Shown piece by piece: positions 54,244 to 63,704 of a DNA stretch of 64,000 nucleotides. The first letter of the stretch is position 1. Every line of letters starts with the position of its first letter. The stretch spans positions 992,001 through 1,056,000 of the forward strand of contig NZ_CP014230.1 in the NCBI RefSeq assembly GCF_001553625.1. Reading direction: 5' to 3'. The position numbers and the translations under genes are program-made. The notes under the pieces are model-generated. The model did not search any database. It was not told the DNA's origin and saw only the letters and a program-made list of their open reading frames with translations. Origin of the DNA: Desulfomicrobium orale DSM 12838 (GTDB lineage Bacteria > Desulfobacterota > Desulfovibrionia > Desulfovibrionales > Desulfomicrobiaceae).

Positions 54244-54905
54244 TGCGCCGATTCATCCTGTCTCCGTCGCTGCTGTCGGCGGATTTCGGCAACCTGCGGG
54301 GCGAGCTTGAGGCTCTGGAAGCGGCTGGGCTTGAGTGGGTGCATTGGGATGTCATGGACGGTCTGTTCGTGCCCAACATCACCTTCGGCCCGCCGGTCAT
54401 CAAGGCTTTGCGGGCTTCGTCCAAGCTTTTTTTCGATGTGCATCTGATGATCGACCATCCCGAACGCTACATCCGGGAGTTCGCCGACGCCGGAGCCGAC
54501 CTGCTCTGCGTGCACGCCGAAACCGGCGTGCATCTGGAACGCACCATCAGCGCCATCCGCGAGGCGGGCATGCAGACCGGTCTGGCCCTCAATCCGGCCA
54601 CGCCCCTGAACGTCGCCGAATATCTGCTGCCGCAGCTGGACATGGTGCTCGTCATGAGCGTCAATCCGGGCTTCGGCGGCCAGAAGTTCATTCCTTTCTG
54701 CAAGGAGAAAATCGCCGCTCTTTCAAAGATGATCCGGGAGAGAGGCCTGTCCACTCTGATCCAGGTGGACGGCGGCGTGACTCTGGACAATGCCCGCGAG
54801 CTGTCGGATCTGGGTGCGGACGTGCTGGTCTCGGGTTCGGCGTTTTTCGGACATCCGCCATATGCCGGAAGATATCAGGATTTTCAGAGAAAAATGGAAA
54901 GCTGA
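54243..54905 (+). CDS. rpe: ribulose-phosphate 3-epimerase
   Basis: Interconverts ribulose 5-phosphate and xylulose 5-phosphate. The 220-residue TIM barrel begins ILSPSLLSADFGNLRGEL and has WVHWDVMDGLFVPNITFGPP (about 29-48) with the metal-binding histidine/aspartate. DVHLMIDHPERYI, MSVNPGFGGQKFIP (about 140) and VDGGVTLDN complete the pattern. The ATG overlaps the ahbB stop by one base. Confidence 0.95.
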   Translation: MRRFILSPSLLSADFGNLRGELEALEAAGLEWVHWDVMDGLFVPNITFGPPVIKALRASSKLFFDVHLMIDHPERYIREFADAGADLLCVHAETGVHLERTISAIREAGMQTGLALNPATPLNVAEYLLPQLDMVLVMSVNPGFGGQKFIPFCKEKIAALSKMIRERGLSTLIQVDGGVTLDNARELSDLGADVLVSGSAFFGHPPYAGRYQDFQRKMES

Positions 54906-55012
54906 TCCGCCTATGCGTCTGACATGCATCCCGGCCGAAAATGGAGCCGCATCCCCAGCGTATCCGGGCAGGGCCGCGCCACTGATTCAAATGTGAGACC
55001 CCGCCGCCGCTC

Positions 55013-55693
55013 CTAAAAGAGAGACAAGGGCACGATGACCGCAAGGGACGGCAGCAGGCTGGAGAGGCGGATGGTCGTGACACCCAGCAGGTTGATGCCG
55101 ATGCCCAGCACCAGCACGCCGCCTGTGGCGGTGAGTTGGGCGATGAGATATTCCGAAAACCAGGGCTGGAAGAAACCGGCGAAGACCGTCAGCGTTCCCT
55201 GATAGAGAAGTACCGGAACAGCCGCGAAGAGCACGCCGGAACCGTATGTCGAGGCCAGGGCGATGGCGGCGAAGCCGTCCAGGAGGGATTTGGTGAACAG
55301 GATGGAATGATCGCCCCGGATGCCTTCGTCAAAGGAGCCCAGTATGGCCATGGCTCCGATGCAGTAGATGAGCGAGGCGTTGACCAGCCCCTCCACGAAC
55401 CGGGCATTGCCCGAGTGCAAAAGAGCCTTGAGCCGCCCGGCCAGTGCGGAGAAACGCTCCTCCAGCCGGAGATACTCGCCGAGGATGCCGCCCATCAGCA
55501 CGCTCAGGGCCACGGGCAGAAAATTTTCTCCCCGCAGGGCCATCTGCATGCCGATGACCACGACACAAAGCCCCAGCCCCTGAAAGACGATTCTGCGCAT
55601 GTTCTCGGGCAACCGGCCGTGCAGCAGAAGCCCGACGACCGCCCCGATGACAATGGCCAGGGCGTTGACCACCGACCCCAAAGGAAAAATCAT
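55013..55693 (-). CDS. DUF554-family membrane protein
   Basis: A 226-residue, strongly hydrophobic protein with about seven membrane helices. It starts MIFPLGSVVNALAIVIGAVV and has family-typical blocks: GLGLCVVVIGMQMAL (about 40), MGGILGEYLRLEERF (about 67), and the C-terminal GGVLVLGIGINLLGV. Function is unknown; YqgA/YdfK relatives are also uncharacterised. It converges with rpe across 107 bases. Confidence 0.85.
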   Translation of the reverse strand: MIFPLGSVVNALAIVIGAVVGLLLHGRLPENMRRIVFQGLGLCVVVIGMQMALRGENFLPVALSVLMGGILGEYLRLEERFSALAGRLKALLHSGNARFVEGLVNASLIYCIGAMAILGSFDEGIRGDHSILFTKSLLDGFAAIALASTYGSGVLFAAVPVLLYQGTLTVFAGFFQPWFSEYLIAQLTATGGVLVLGIGINLLGVTTIRLSSLLPSLAVIVPLSLF

Positions 55694-55778
55694 GCCGTAC
55701 GCTCCGGCATGAGCCGCTCATTAGGGGTGCCAGCGAAAAAGACGCATCCGGAAACGGCGGCGTGGCGGACGGGAGGCG

Positions 55779-57590
55779 TCATCCCGAATACCGTTCCAGT
55801 TTCTTCTTATAGGCCATGATGCCGTTGACCAGCCCTCTGGCCATGGCCGTGAGGTATTCGTCGGAATCAAGGTGCGCCGCTTCCTTCGGATTGGTCAGGT
55901 AACCGAGTTCCACCAGGACGGATGGCATCCGGGCTCCGGTCAGCACATAGAAAAACGCGCCCTTGGAGCCGTGGCTGGATATCTTGTACCGGGGCCCCAC
56001 GCCGCGCATGACTTCCTTTTCCACCAGGGCGGCCATCTGGCGGGATTCATTGATTTTGGAATTGAGCATCAGGTCCGAAAGGATGAACTGCATGTCGCTG
56101 ATTTTCTTCGCCGAAACTCCGTTCTCCCGCGCGGCGACGCGCACGGCCTGGGCGTCTGTTGCCAGGTTCAGATAATAGACCTCCAGTCCGTGAATCCTCG
56201 GGTCCTTGTAGGCGTTGCAGTGGATGGAGATGAACAGGTCCGCGCCTTTGGCGTTGGCCAGGGCCGTTCGTTCCTCCAGCGGGATGAACTTGTCCGTGGT
56301 CCGCGTGTAGAGCACCTTGAAGCCCTGAGCCTGGAGCATGTTGCCCATGATTCTGGCCATGCGCAGATTGACGTCCTTCTCCCGCACGCCGTTGGCGATG
56401 GCTCCCGGATCCTTTCCTCCGTGACCGGCATCGATCATGACGGTGCGCACTTTCAGCCCGAGCTGTTCCATGAGGGAGCCGGAATACTTCTTCTGTTTTG
56501 CGCTGGGCACCAGGGCCGGCTGGCCGGATTTCGATGCCCGAGCGTCAGCCGCACCCCCCCGCTTCCCGCCTTTCTGGGAGCCTTTGGCGGCCGTCTCTTC
56601 TCTGGCTGGAGCAGATTTCTGTTCGCGCTGAAGCTCTTCCAGCGTGTCCCGCACATGGTCCGTTCCGGCGGCGTCCGGGCCGGACTCTCCGGCTCCGGAG
56701 TCCGCATAGACGTCGATGACCACCCGGTACGGGTCCGGCAGGGCGAAAACCCGGTAATTGCCCGCCCGCAAAAGGTCCACCGTGACAAGGGTGCGGCCGC
56801 CGCCTTCGCCCACACGGATCTGGGCCAGAGTGCCGTCCCCCACGTTGCGTGCACGCATGACATCCGCGGCCACCGTCGTCCCCGGGAGGGAGATGCGCAG
56901 CTCCTTGTTTCCTCCCTGTTCTTCGAGGGTACGCTCGTAGGCGACCTCCCGGTCCAGATCCAGCACCACCCGCGTATATTCCTGGCCCGACCAGTGCCGA
57001 ATGCCGTTCAGCCGGGCGGGCGTCCCGCCGGAGCGGGCGGATTTCGCCGAAGCTTTCTTGCCGGCCTGGACGGTGTCCTTTTTCCCGCTTTTCCCGCCCA
57101 GGGTTTCCAGATGCTTTCTGGCTTCAGGGGCCATGTCCCCTTTGGGGTAATGGTCGATCACATCCTGGAAAATTTTCCGGGCCGCGTCCGTATCCCCGGC
57201 CTGCTCCAGCATGATCAGCCCCTTCCGGTACAGGGAGTCGTCGGCCCAGGAGTGCCTGGGAAAAGCCTTGAGCATCCGGTCGAAGGCGGCCAGGGCGTTC
57301 TGGCGGTCGGCTTTCAGGAAAGACCGCTTGCCCAGCTCTTCATGGCAGCGGCCCAGGAAATACATGCACTTGGGAGCACTTTCCCCCCGCGCGTCCCCGC
57401 CCAGGGATTTCTCGAAAAACGCCGCCGTTCCGAGCCATTCGTCCCGCAGGGCGGCCCGTTTTTCATTGGCCAGTAAAGCCTTGAAGGAGGACAGGCCGCG
57501 CTGGTAATCCTCGCGGGCTCCGGCCTGGGCCGCCGCGGCCAGCGCGCAGACAACGGCCGCCATCCAGAAAACTCTAAGAAATGTTCGCAT
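55779..57590 (-). CDS. N-acetylmuramoyl-L-alanine amidase with AMIN domain and TPR-like repeats
   Basis: A 603-residue exported cell-wall hydrolase. A signal peptide (MRTFLRVFWMAAVVCALAAA) leads to TPR-like helices (about 25-155) and a basic Lys/Ser-rich linker. An AMIN domain (WSGQEYTRVVLDLDREVAYE about 198) follows, then a low-complexity linker and an Amidase_3 domain with MIDAGHGGKDPG, REKDVN and FISIHCNA (about 385-460). These hold the zinc histidines and catalytic glutamate. It probably splits septal peptidoglycan and localises by its AMIN domain. The N-terminal TPR-like addition is not usual in AmiC. Confidence 0.88.
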   Translation of the reverse strand: MRTFLRVFWMAAVVCALAAAAQAGAREDYQRGLSSFKALLANEKRAALRDEWLGTAAFFEKSLGGDARGESAPKCMYFLGRCHEELGKRSFLKADRQNALAAFDRMLKAFPRHSWADDSLYRKGLIMLEQAGDTDAARKIFQDVIDHYPKGDMAPEARKHLETLGGKSGKKDTVQAGKKASAKSARSGGTPARLNGIRHWSGQEYTRVVLDLDREVAYERTLEEQGGNKELRISLPGTTVAADVMRARNVGDGTLAQIRVGEGGGRTLVTVDLLRAGNYRVFALPDPYRVVIDVYADSGAGESGPDAAGTDHVRDTLEELQREQKSAPAREETAAKGSQKGGKRGGAADARASKSGQPALVPSAKQKKYSGSLMEQLGLKVRTVMIDAGHGGKDPGAIANGVREKDVNLRMARIMGNMLQAQGFKVLYTRTTDKFIPLEERTALANAKGADLFISIHCNAYKDPRIHGLEVYYLNLATDAQAVRVAARENGVSAKKISDMQFILSDLMLNSKINESRQMAALVEKEVMRGVGPRYKISSHGSKGAFFYVLTGARMPSVLVELGYLTNPKEAAHLDSDEYLTAMARGLVNGIMAYKKKLERYSG

Positions 57591-57812
57591 CCTTGTTCCA
57601 TGTAAATTCAAGTCAGGTTCCACGTCTCCCAAGGGCACGAGATAACGTAACCTACAGACAATCTTGGACATTCGATAACGGCTCCATGTACTTGTAACTG
57701 GCCTGCCTTCGCAATAGCGGACATGCTGCTTTCACCAGACAGGAGAAACTCCGCTTGGCCCGGATGCTCGCGGAAGTCTGAGGTTGGCAATGGCGAGTGG
57801 AGGGCAAGATCT

Positions 57813-60800
57813 TCATCCCTCACCACCAAAATCCATGGCATCCGTTGCCGGAATGCTGTCGTAAATGACCTTGGACAGCACAGCAAAGGCCTTATCCTCA
57901 AAGGCTTTGTCGTCCATATAGCGAGAAACGATTTTATCGTTCTCGTTCATGCGTTGCAGCATCAGATCTTCCAGCATCTGGCGCAGTCCCAGCTGGAATT
58001 TGTCAAAAGGGTTGGCCCGCCGCAGGCGGATCACTTCCGGAGTATTGGCGGCCTTCTCCTTGATCTGCTCGAAGAACAGCCGGTCTTCCTCGGTAAAGTT
58101 GGTGCCGAAGCGGTCGTTCAGCACCTCGATGATTTCGGAAAGCGGCGCCTTCTCCTCCCTGGCCTTTCCAGTGCCCACATCCGTAGGACTCTTCACGCCG
58201 TATTCACCATTGTCCTCGCGCAACTCGATGGCTCCGGAAAAGATCCGTTGCAGACGGTAGTACTGCAGGTCCACCTCGTCGCCCAGTTTGACGACACTGG
58301 TATCGCGTTCCAGCGACAGGTGCGGCAGCAGGAACCGGCCAAAGCTGTAGAGCATCTCCAGGTCGGGATCAGCATAGGGGATGATCTGACTCAAAAAACT
58401 GTACACTTTGACGTAACCGCTCAGCTTGTCGCGGAATTCACTGCGCTGCTCCTCGTCTTTCATCGCCTTGAAGCGATCCACCGCCGGTTGCAGGTGCCGC
58501 TGCAGACAGGCATGGTCGGCGGGGTTTTGTTTGCCCGGCGTACGATAGAAGATGCGGGCAAAGGCCTCCACCTCGTTTGCGTGGTAAATCTGAAAGGCGT
58601 CCAGCTCGTGCTTGAGCTGTTCGAGCTGGGCGGGATCGGAGCTTTCCTGCAGGCTGGTGGCGTCGTAATAAGGTTTGAAAGCGCGGTAGATGTCCTCGGC
58701 CTCGTTGGCGAAGTCGAGCACAAAGGGCGCCTCCTTGCCCGGCGCCATGCGGTTGAGGCGCGACAGGGTCTGCACCGCCTGCACCCCGTCCAGCCGCTTG
58801 TCCACGTACATGGCCACGAGCAAAGGCTGGTCGAAGCCGGTCTGGTACTTGTTGGCCACCAAGAGCACCTGGTAATCAGGCGAGGCAAATCGTCCGGGCA
58901 GCTGTTTTTCGCTGATCGGTTTGCCGCTCACTACATCGGTGTTCATCCCCGATTCGGTATATTCCAGGCCGGTTTCCGGATCGCGCACCGTGCCGCTGAA
59001 GGCCACCAGCGGCCGGATATCGTCATAACCTCGCTCGCCGATATAGCGCTGGAAGGCCTCCATATACTTCACTGCCTGCAAACGCGAACCAGTCACCACC
59101 ATGGCCTTGGCCCGACCGCCCAAATGGATGCGCACATGGCTGCGGAAGTGTTCGACGATCACCTCGATCTTCTGGGCGATATTGGTCGGATGCAGCACCA
59201 GAAATCTGGCCAATGCCCGCGCCGCCTTTTTTTTCGGAAGGTCGGGGTCGTCCTCCACCGCTTTGACCAGCTTGAAATAGGTTTTGTAGGTCGTGTAGTT
59301 CTGCAGCACATCGAGGATGAACCCCTCTTCGATGGCTTGCCGCATGCTGTAGAGGTGGAAAGGTTCCGGCTTGCCGCTTGAGCCGACGCGCCCAAACAGC
59401 TCCAGCGTCTTGCCCTTGGGGGTGGCGGTGTAGGCGAAAAAGCTCAAGTTTTGCTGCCGGCCGCGCGAAGCCATCACCTCGTTCAGGCGATCCTCCCAGT
59501 CCATTTCTCCGTCGTCACCGCTGCTCCCCATGTTCGCGCCCAGAATCGCCTTCAGCTCCCGCGCCGTCTCGCCGGTCTGGGAGGAGTGCGCCTCATCCAC
59601 GATCACCGCGTAGCGGCGCTTGCCGATCTCCGCTGCCCAGGCCGTTGCCTGCACCCTGGCCGCATCATCCGGTGCATCCGAGTCCCCGGCTCCGGCAACG
59701 TGGAGCAGACCGCGCAGTACAAACGGAAATTTCTGCAGGGTGGTGACGACGATCCTGGTGCCGTCGATCAATGCCTCGGCCAGTTGCCTTGAATCCTGAT
59801 CAATGGCCCTGACCACTCCCTGGGCGTGTTCGATCTGGTAGATGGCGTCCTGCAACTGACGGTCGAGCACCTGCCGGTCGGTGATGACGATTACGCAGTC
59901 GAACACCTTGCGGTCGTCGATATCGTGCAGGCTGGCCAGGCGGTGCGACAGCCAGGAGATGGAGTTGGTCTTGCCGCTGCCTGCCGAATGCTGGATCAGA
60001 TAGTTCTGCCCCGGTCCCTCGGCGCGGGCGGCGGCGATCAGCTTACGGGTGGAGTCAAGCTGGTGATAGCGCGGGAAGATCATCGTCTCCCTGGTCACCA
60101 TGCGGCTGCCGCCCTTGCCGTCTTCAAGCTTTTCCTGCTTCTTCTCAAGAAAAACGAAGTGGCCGAGAATGTCGAGGAAGCTTTCGCGCTCCAGCACCTC
60201 TTCCCAGAAATAGCCGCTGCGGTAGCCGGAAGGGTGCTGCGGGTTGCCCGCGCCGCACTGCACCCCGCCGGGATGACTGCCGCGATTGAAGGGCAGAAAA
60301 AAGGTCTTGTCCCCGGCCAGCCGGGTGGTCATGTGCACCTCGTCCGGATCGGCGGCAAAGTGCGCCAGCGCCCGCTGCTTGAACGCAAACAGCGGCGCGC
60401 GCGGATTGCGGTCTTCCCTGTACTGCCGTACTGCGTTGCGCCAGCTCTGTCCGGTCCAGGGATTCTTCAGCTCGCAGGTCGCCACCGGCAGGCCGCCCAC
60501 GGCGAAAAGCAGATCAACAGTGGCGTGATCGCCCGGATGGCAGGGCGCCTGACGGGTGACGGTGAGCAGGTTGGCCCGGTAGTGCGCCAGCACCTCTTCA
60601 TTCAGACCGTGGGCGGGTTTGAAGTAGGCCAGCCGAAAGGTCTTGCCGTAGAATTTGAAGCCGTGGCGCAGCACATGGAGTGTCCCCTTGATGGCCAGTT
60701 CCCTGACCAGAGCGGCCAACAGCATCGCCTCCAGTTGCTCTCCGTGCTGGGTGCGCATCATCTCCCACAGCTGCGGCTGGGTGGCGGCGATAAAATCGGT

Positions 60801-60923
60801 GATCGCCTGCGGGAACAGCGCCCGCTCTTTGTCCCAGCCATCCACACCGGCCTGCTGCCAGCCTTTGGCCAGCAGCATCCGCTCCACGTAGGACTCGAAG
60901 GCTTTTTCGGTGGTCTGGGACAT
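57813..60923 (-). CDS. hsdR: type I restriction enzyme, R subunit
   Basis: The 1036-residue motor/nuclease subunit. The N-terminal PD-(D/E)xK nuclease block has VATCELKNPWTGQSWRNAVR (about 148). The helicase has Walker A IQHSAGSGKTNSISWLS (about 308), DEAH box VIVDEAHSSQTGE (about 442), and motif VI SRLNRMAPGKEAPF. It cuts DNA after ATP-driven translocation when bound to HsdM and HsdS. It is the third gene of a leftward hsdS-fic-hsdR order. hsdM would be to the right, beyond the window. Confidence 0.95.
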   Translation of the reverse strand: MSQTTEKAFESYVERMLLAKGWQQAGVDGWDKERALFPQAITDFIAATQPQLWEMMRTQHGEQLEAMLLAALVRELAIKGTLHVLRHGFKFYGKTFRLAYFKPAHGLNEEVLAHYRANLLTVTRQAPCHPGDHATVDLLFAVGGLPVATCELKNPWTGQSWRNAVRQYREDRNPRAPLFAFKQRALAHFAADPDEVHMTTRLAGDKTFFLPFNRGSHPGGVQCGAGNPQHPSGYRSGYFWEEVLERESFLDILGHFVFLEKKQEKLEDGKGGSRMVTRETMIFPRYHQLDSTRKLIAAARAEGPGQNYLIQHSAGSGKTNSISWLSHRLASLHDIDDRKVFDCVIVITDRQVLDRQLQDAIYQIEHAQGVVRAIDQDSRQLAEALIDGTRIVVTTLQKFPFVLRGLLHVAGAGDSDAPDDAARVQATAWAAEIGKRRYAVIVDEAHSSQTGETARELKAILGANMGSSGDDGEMDWEDRLNEVMASRGRQQNLSFFAYTATPKGKTLELFGRVGSSGKPEPFHLYSMRQAIEEGFILDVLQNYTTYKTYFKLVKAVEDDPDLPKKKAARALARFLVLHPTNIAQKIEVIVEHFRSHVRIHLGGRAKAMVVTGSRLQAVKYMEAFQRYIGERGYDDIRPLVAFSGTVRDPETGLEYTESGMNTDVVSGKPISEKQLPGRFASPDYQVLLVANKYQTGFDQPLLVAMYVDKRLDGVQAVQTLSRLNRMAPGKEAPFVLDFANEAEDIYRAFKPYYDATSLQESSDPAQLEQLKHELDAFQIYHANEVEAFARIFYRTPGKQNPADHACLQRHLQPAVDRFKAMKDEEQRSEFRDKLSGYVKVYSFLSQIIPYADPDLEMLYSFGRFLLPHLSLERDTSVVKLGDEVDLQYYRLQRIFSGAIELREDNGEYGVKSPTDVGTGKAREEKAPLSEIIEVLNDRFGTNFTEEDRLFFEQIKEKAANTPEVIRLRRANPFDKFQLGLRQMLEDLMLQRMNENDKIVSRYMDDKAFEDKAFAVLSKVIYDSIPATDAMDFGGEG

Positions 60924-60981
60924 GGAGACCTTCCTTTTCTTTTACTTGGCGGACATCTTAGTTAAGGAAAACGCATTTCCC

Positions 60982-62115
60982 TTAACTAACAAACAGCTTA
61001 AGGTAACGATCAAAGACGTAGATACGGCTACGCTGCTGGCCCGTGACCTCAGTCAAGATATTTAATTTTATGAGAGAGTTGATGGCAGCATTGGCCGTCG
61101 GTGTCGAGACTTCCAAAGTTTCCGCTACATCGGCGGCGCTGACAATAGGCTTTCGGTAGAGCAGGTTCAGAGCTGATCGTACGGTCGGCGCACGCTTGCC
61201 CAACCCCAGCACGGCCTGTTCCACTTCGGTGCGCAGAGTTAGAATCTGACTGAATATCTCTCGGCCCTTGGTGGCGGTCTGGGCGACGCCATTGAGGAAA
61301 AATCGTACCCAATGGATCAAATCGTTACTGACGCGGACCTGCATCAGAGCATCGTAGTAGCTGGCCCGGTTGCGCTCGAAGAAGTCGGAGAGATAGAGCG
61401 ATGGCTTGGCCAACAGACCGTGGCTGACCAGATAGAGCGGAATCAGCAGACGGCCGATACGACCGTTGCCGTCCAAAAACGGATGAATGGTCTCGAACTG
61501 ATAATGGCTGATGGCCGCGCGTACCAGATGCGGCACTGCAATCTCCTCGTTATGCCAGAATTTCTCCAGATCACCCATCAATTCCGTCACCCCATCATGG
61601 TGGGGCGGGATAAAAGTGGCATCGCTCAAGTTGGAACCGCCGATCCAGTTCTGGCTGGTGCGGAATTCGCCCGGTTGTTTGTGTTCCCCCCGCACCCCCT
61701 GCATGAGGATGGCATGGGTCTGTTTGAGCAGCCGGTTGGAGAGCGGGAGGGTTTGCAGTTTGGCGATGGCTGTGTTGACCGCTTCAATGTAGTTGTGCAC
61801 TTCCCGCCAGTCATCGCGCTTTTCCGGCCGGATTTGTTCTTCGGGCATCAGGGCTTCGTCGATGCCGGTCTGGGTGCCCTCGATCTTGCTGGAGGTCTGG
61901 GCCTCCTTGAGAACATGCATTTCGATGAACAGGTCGACATCCGGCACGATCAGAGAAAAAGCGTTCAACTCACCTAAGGCGCGGGTGGCCTGCTCCAGCA
62001 GGGTGTTTATGGTGGGGTCTTCCCAGGTCCACTCGTGATTAACAGGCACAGGTTCGAAGCTTTTGTACTGGTAACGCTTCTTCCATTGACCAGCCTTGAA
62101 TGTTTCGAACTTCAT
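60982..62115 (-). CDS. Fic-family AMP transferase (class II)
   Basis: A 377-residue Fic protein. The Fic motif HPFLDGNGRIGR (about 216) holds the catalytic histidine and the phosphate-binding NGR. The inhibitory motif TSSKIEGTQ near 75 fits the (S/T)xxxE(G/N) rule, so it is autoinhibited in class II fashion. The C-terminal segment (SAADVAETLEVSTPTANAAI) is a winged helix. It sits inside a restriction-modification operon, with a 4 bp overlap with hsdS and 58 bp before hsdR. It may be a defence partner or toxin. Targets are unknown. Confidence 0.9.
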   Translation of the reverse strand: MKFETFKAGQWKKRYQYKSFEPVPVNHEWTWEDPTINTLLEQATRALGELNAFSLIVPDVDLFIEMHVLKEAQTSSKIEGTQTGIDEALMPEEQIRPEKRDDWREVHNYIEAVNTAIAKLQTLPLSNRLLKQTHAILMQGVRGEHKQPGEFRTSQNWIGGSNLSDATFIPPHHDGVTELMGDLEKFWHNEEIAVPHLVRAAISHYQFETIHPFLDGNGRIGRLLIPLYLVSHGLLAKPSLYLSDFFERNRASYYDALMQVRVSNDLIHWVRFFLNGVAQTATKGREIFSQILTLRTEVEQAVLGLGKRAPTVRSALNLLYRKPIVSAADVAETLEVSTPTANAAINSLIKLNILTEVTGQQRSRIYVFDRYLKLFVS

Positions 62116-63401
62116 GTGCTGACCTCTTGGCTGGTACAGCTCCGCACATCGATTTTGCCCGTCACGGCGGCGGTGATGAGCGCGGCGCGGTATTCCTGCA
62201 AGCGGCTGATGAGCAGTTCGATCTTCTCCACCAGCCGGTCAATTTTGGCCGTTTCGCGGTCAAGGTAGGTGGAGATGGCGGTTTGTTCGGGGAGAGGAGG
62301 AACTGGCGCAAATTCGGCTCGCACTCTGGTTCCCGTGATTAGCGGTTGGGCAGTTTTATCGGCTATCTCATTCAGATTTCTTGTACGGAGTACAGATGCC
62401 AGATATTTGAGGTCAAAAGTGTTTCGTTGGACGGTTAAAACCAGTGAGTTATCTGTAATCCACGCAGAATAATTGATTTCGTGGACATTTCCACAAAGAG
62501 CTCCCACACGCCCAACAGCGAGAACTGGAGTATTTGAATTGGCTGAAGAGCAATAACCCATAATGCCATTCCCCCCTATTACTGGGATGTTGGCATCTAC
62601 ACTTTTTTCGGGAGAAACCTCGAAGGTGGGTATGCCGTCTCCACTTTTTGTTCTGATCCGCCATTTCAGTGCCGTCACCTCCCACCCTTCCGGCACCTGC
62701 CCCAGCCATTCAATGCCGGAATCCTTGAAGCGGGTGTGGGGTTCAAGGCCGAATGCGCGGGCCACTGATGCAGGCAGGCCACGGGTGACGGTGCGGGAGA
62801 TGAGTACTGTGCGTTTCTCCTTAAGCAGCGCAATCAGCCGCCGCTTCTTCGCCACCAGCGTGTCGATCCTCCCTGTCTCCCGGTCGAGAAAATCGGCAAT
62901 GGCGGTCTGTTCGGGGAGAGGGGGAACTGGCAATAGACAGTTGCCGATAAAATCCCAGTTGGTGCGTGGCATCTTCGACCCATAAGTGGACGAATCAACT
63001 AGCTCGATGAAGCCATCCGTCAATAGCCAATAAAGCAAGGCTCTCCGATCAAAACCCTCACTTTCGATCACCAGCAATTCGGTCGAACATAGCCCATCAA
63101 AATCAGGATTATATGCCTTGCCTAAGTATGGCCGGAGTTTGCCGAACAGGGTATTTTTCGCAGTGAATCGATTGGCAACACCAGATGGAACAATATCACG
63201 ATCAATGGGCAGCAGCTTTCCTGTCCATGATTCAATGTTTTCCATGCCAATATACGGAACGGGGCTCTCCTCGTCGGCCTCAACTTTTCTGTCATTCAGA
63301 TGGGCAGCCTTTTTCAGCCGCTTCACCTCCCAATGCTCCGGAACCTGCCCCAGCCACTGGACGCCGCTCTCTTTATATTCGGGATAGACCGGATACCTCA
63401 T
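62112..63401 (-). CDS. hsdS: type I restriction enzyme, specificity subunit
   Basis: A 429-residue specificity subunit with two target-recognition domains. The repeat GVQWLGQVPEHWEVKRLK (about 13) and GIEWLGQVPEGWEVTALK (about 229) opens each half. PVPPLPEQTAIADFLDRETG and PVPPLPEQTAISTYLDRETA start the two coiled-coil spacers (about 157 and 369). The two halves recognise the two parts of a split DNA target. The target sequence cannot be predicted. It lies upstream of fic with a 4 bp overlap. Confidence 0.94.
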   Translation of the reverse strand: MRYPVYPEYKESGVQWLGQVPEHWEVKRLKKAAHLNDRKVEADEESPVPYIGMENIESWTGKLLPIDRDIVPSGVANRFTAKNTLFGKLRPYLGKAYNPDFDGLCSTELLVIESEGFDRRALLYWLLTDGFIELVDSSTYGSKMPRTNWDFIGNCLLPVPPLPEQTAIADFLDRETGRIDTLVAKKRRLIALLKEKRTVLISRTVTRGLPASVARAFGLEPHTRFKDSGIEWLGQVPEGWEVTALKWRIRTKSGDGIPTFEVSPEKSVDANIPVIGGNGIMGYCSSANSNTPVLAVGRVGALCGNVHEINYSAWITDNSLVLTVQRNTFDLKYLASVLRTRNLNEIADKTAQPLITGTRVRAEFAPVPPLPEQTAISTYLDRETAKIDRLVEKIELLISRLQEYRAALITAAVTGKIDVRSCTSQEVST

Positions 63402-63704
63402 GCCAGTCCCTTTTTCTGTCGGCGAAAGGCACGAGACTCACGGAAAAGAGCATTCCTTTTCGTGTCGTTCCGTGTTTTCCGTGGACCCATTTCCGCTTTG
63501 ATCCAGCTCAGGACGCCCCCCTCAGTCAAACAGCCATCAAATAAACCCCTTGAGGATAACTCATTGTTATTTCGACAGTTAATGCCGTCCCACCTCATCA
63601 AGAAGGGGTCATCCATCAAATGACCGTCAAATAAAATTTGCCTGTTCATCTGGTCCGTCCTGGCAGGTATTTGAGGAAGTAGGGAGATTGATCATCCAGC
63701 ATAT
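63402..63704. other. spacer upstream of hsdS
   Basis: About 300 bases between the end of the next gene and hsdS. A leftward 83-codon open frame (63398-63649) overlaps the hsdS start in an ATGA junction. Its predicted protein is low in hydrophobics, with a basic arginine run, and matches no family I know. It is probably non-coding. A minor direct repeat, CCATCAAAT, occurs at 63534 and 63612. I see no promoter or terminator to name with confidence. Confidence 0.4.

Noticed and set aside
63398-63649. 83-codon gene just before hsdS
   Set aside because: It overlaps the hsdS start like an operon gene, but the sequence is low-complexity and basic, with no recognisable domain; treated as non-coding.
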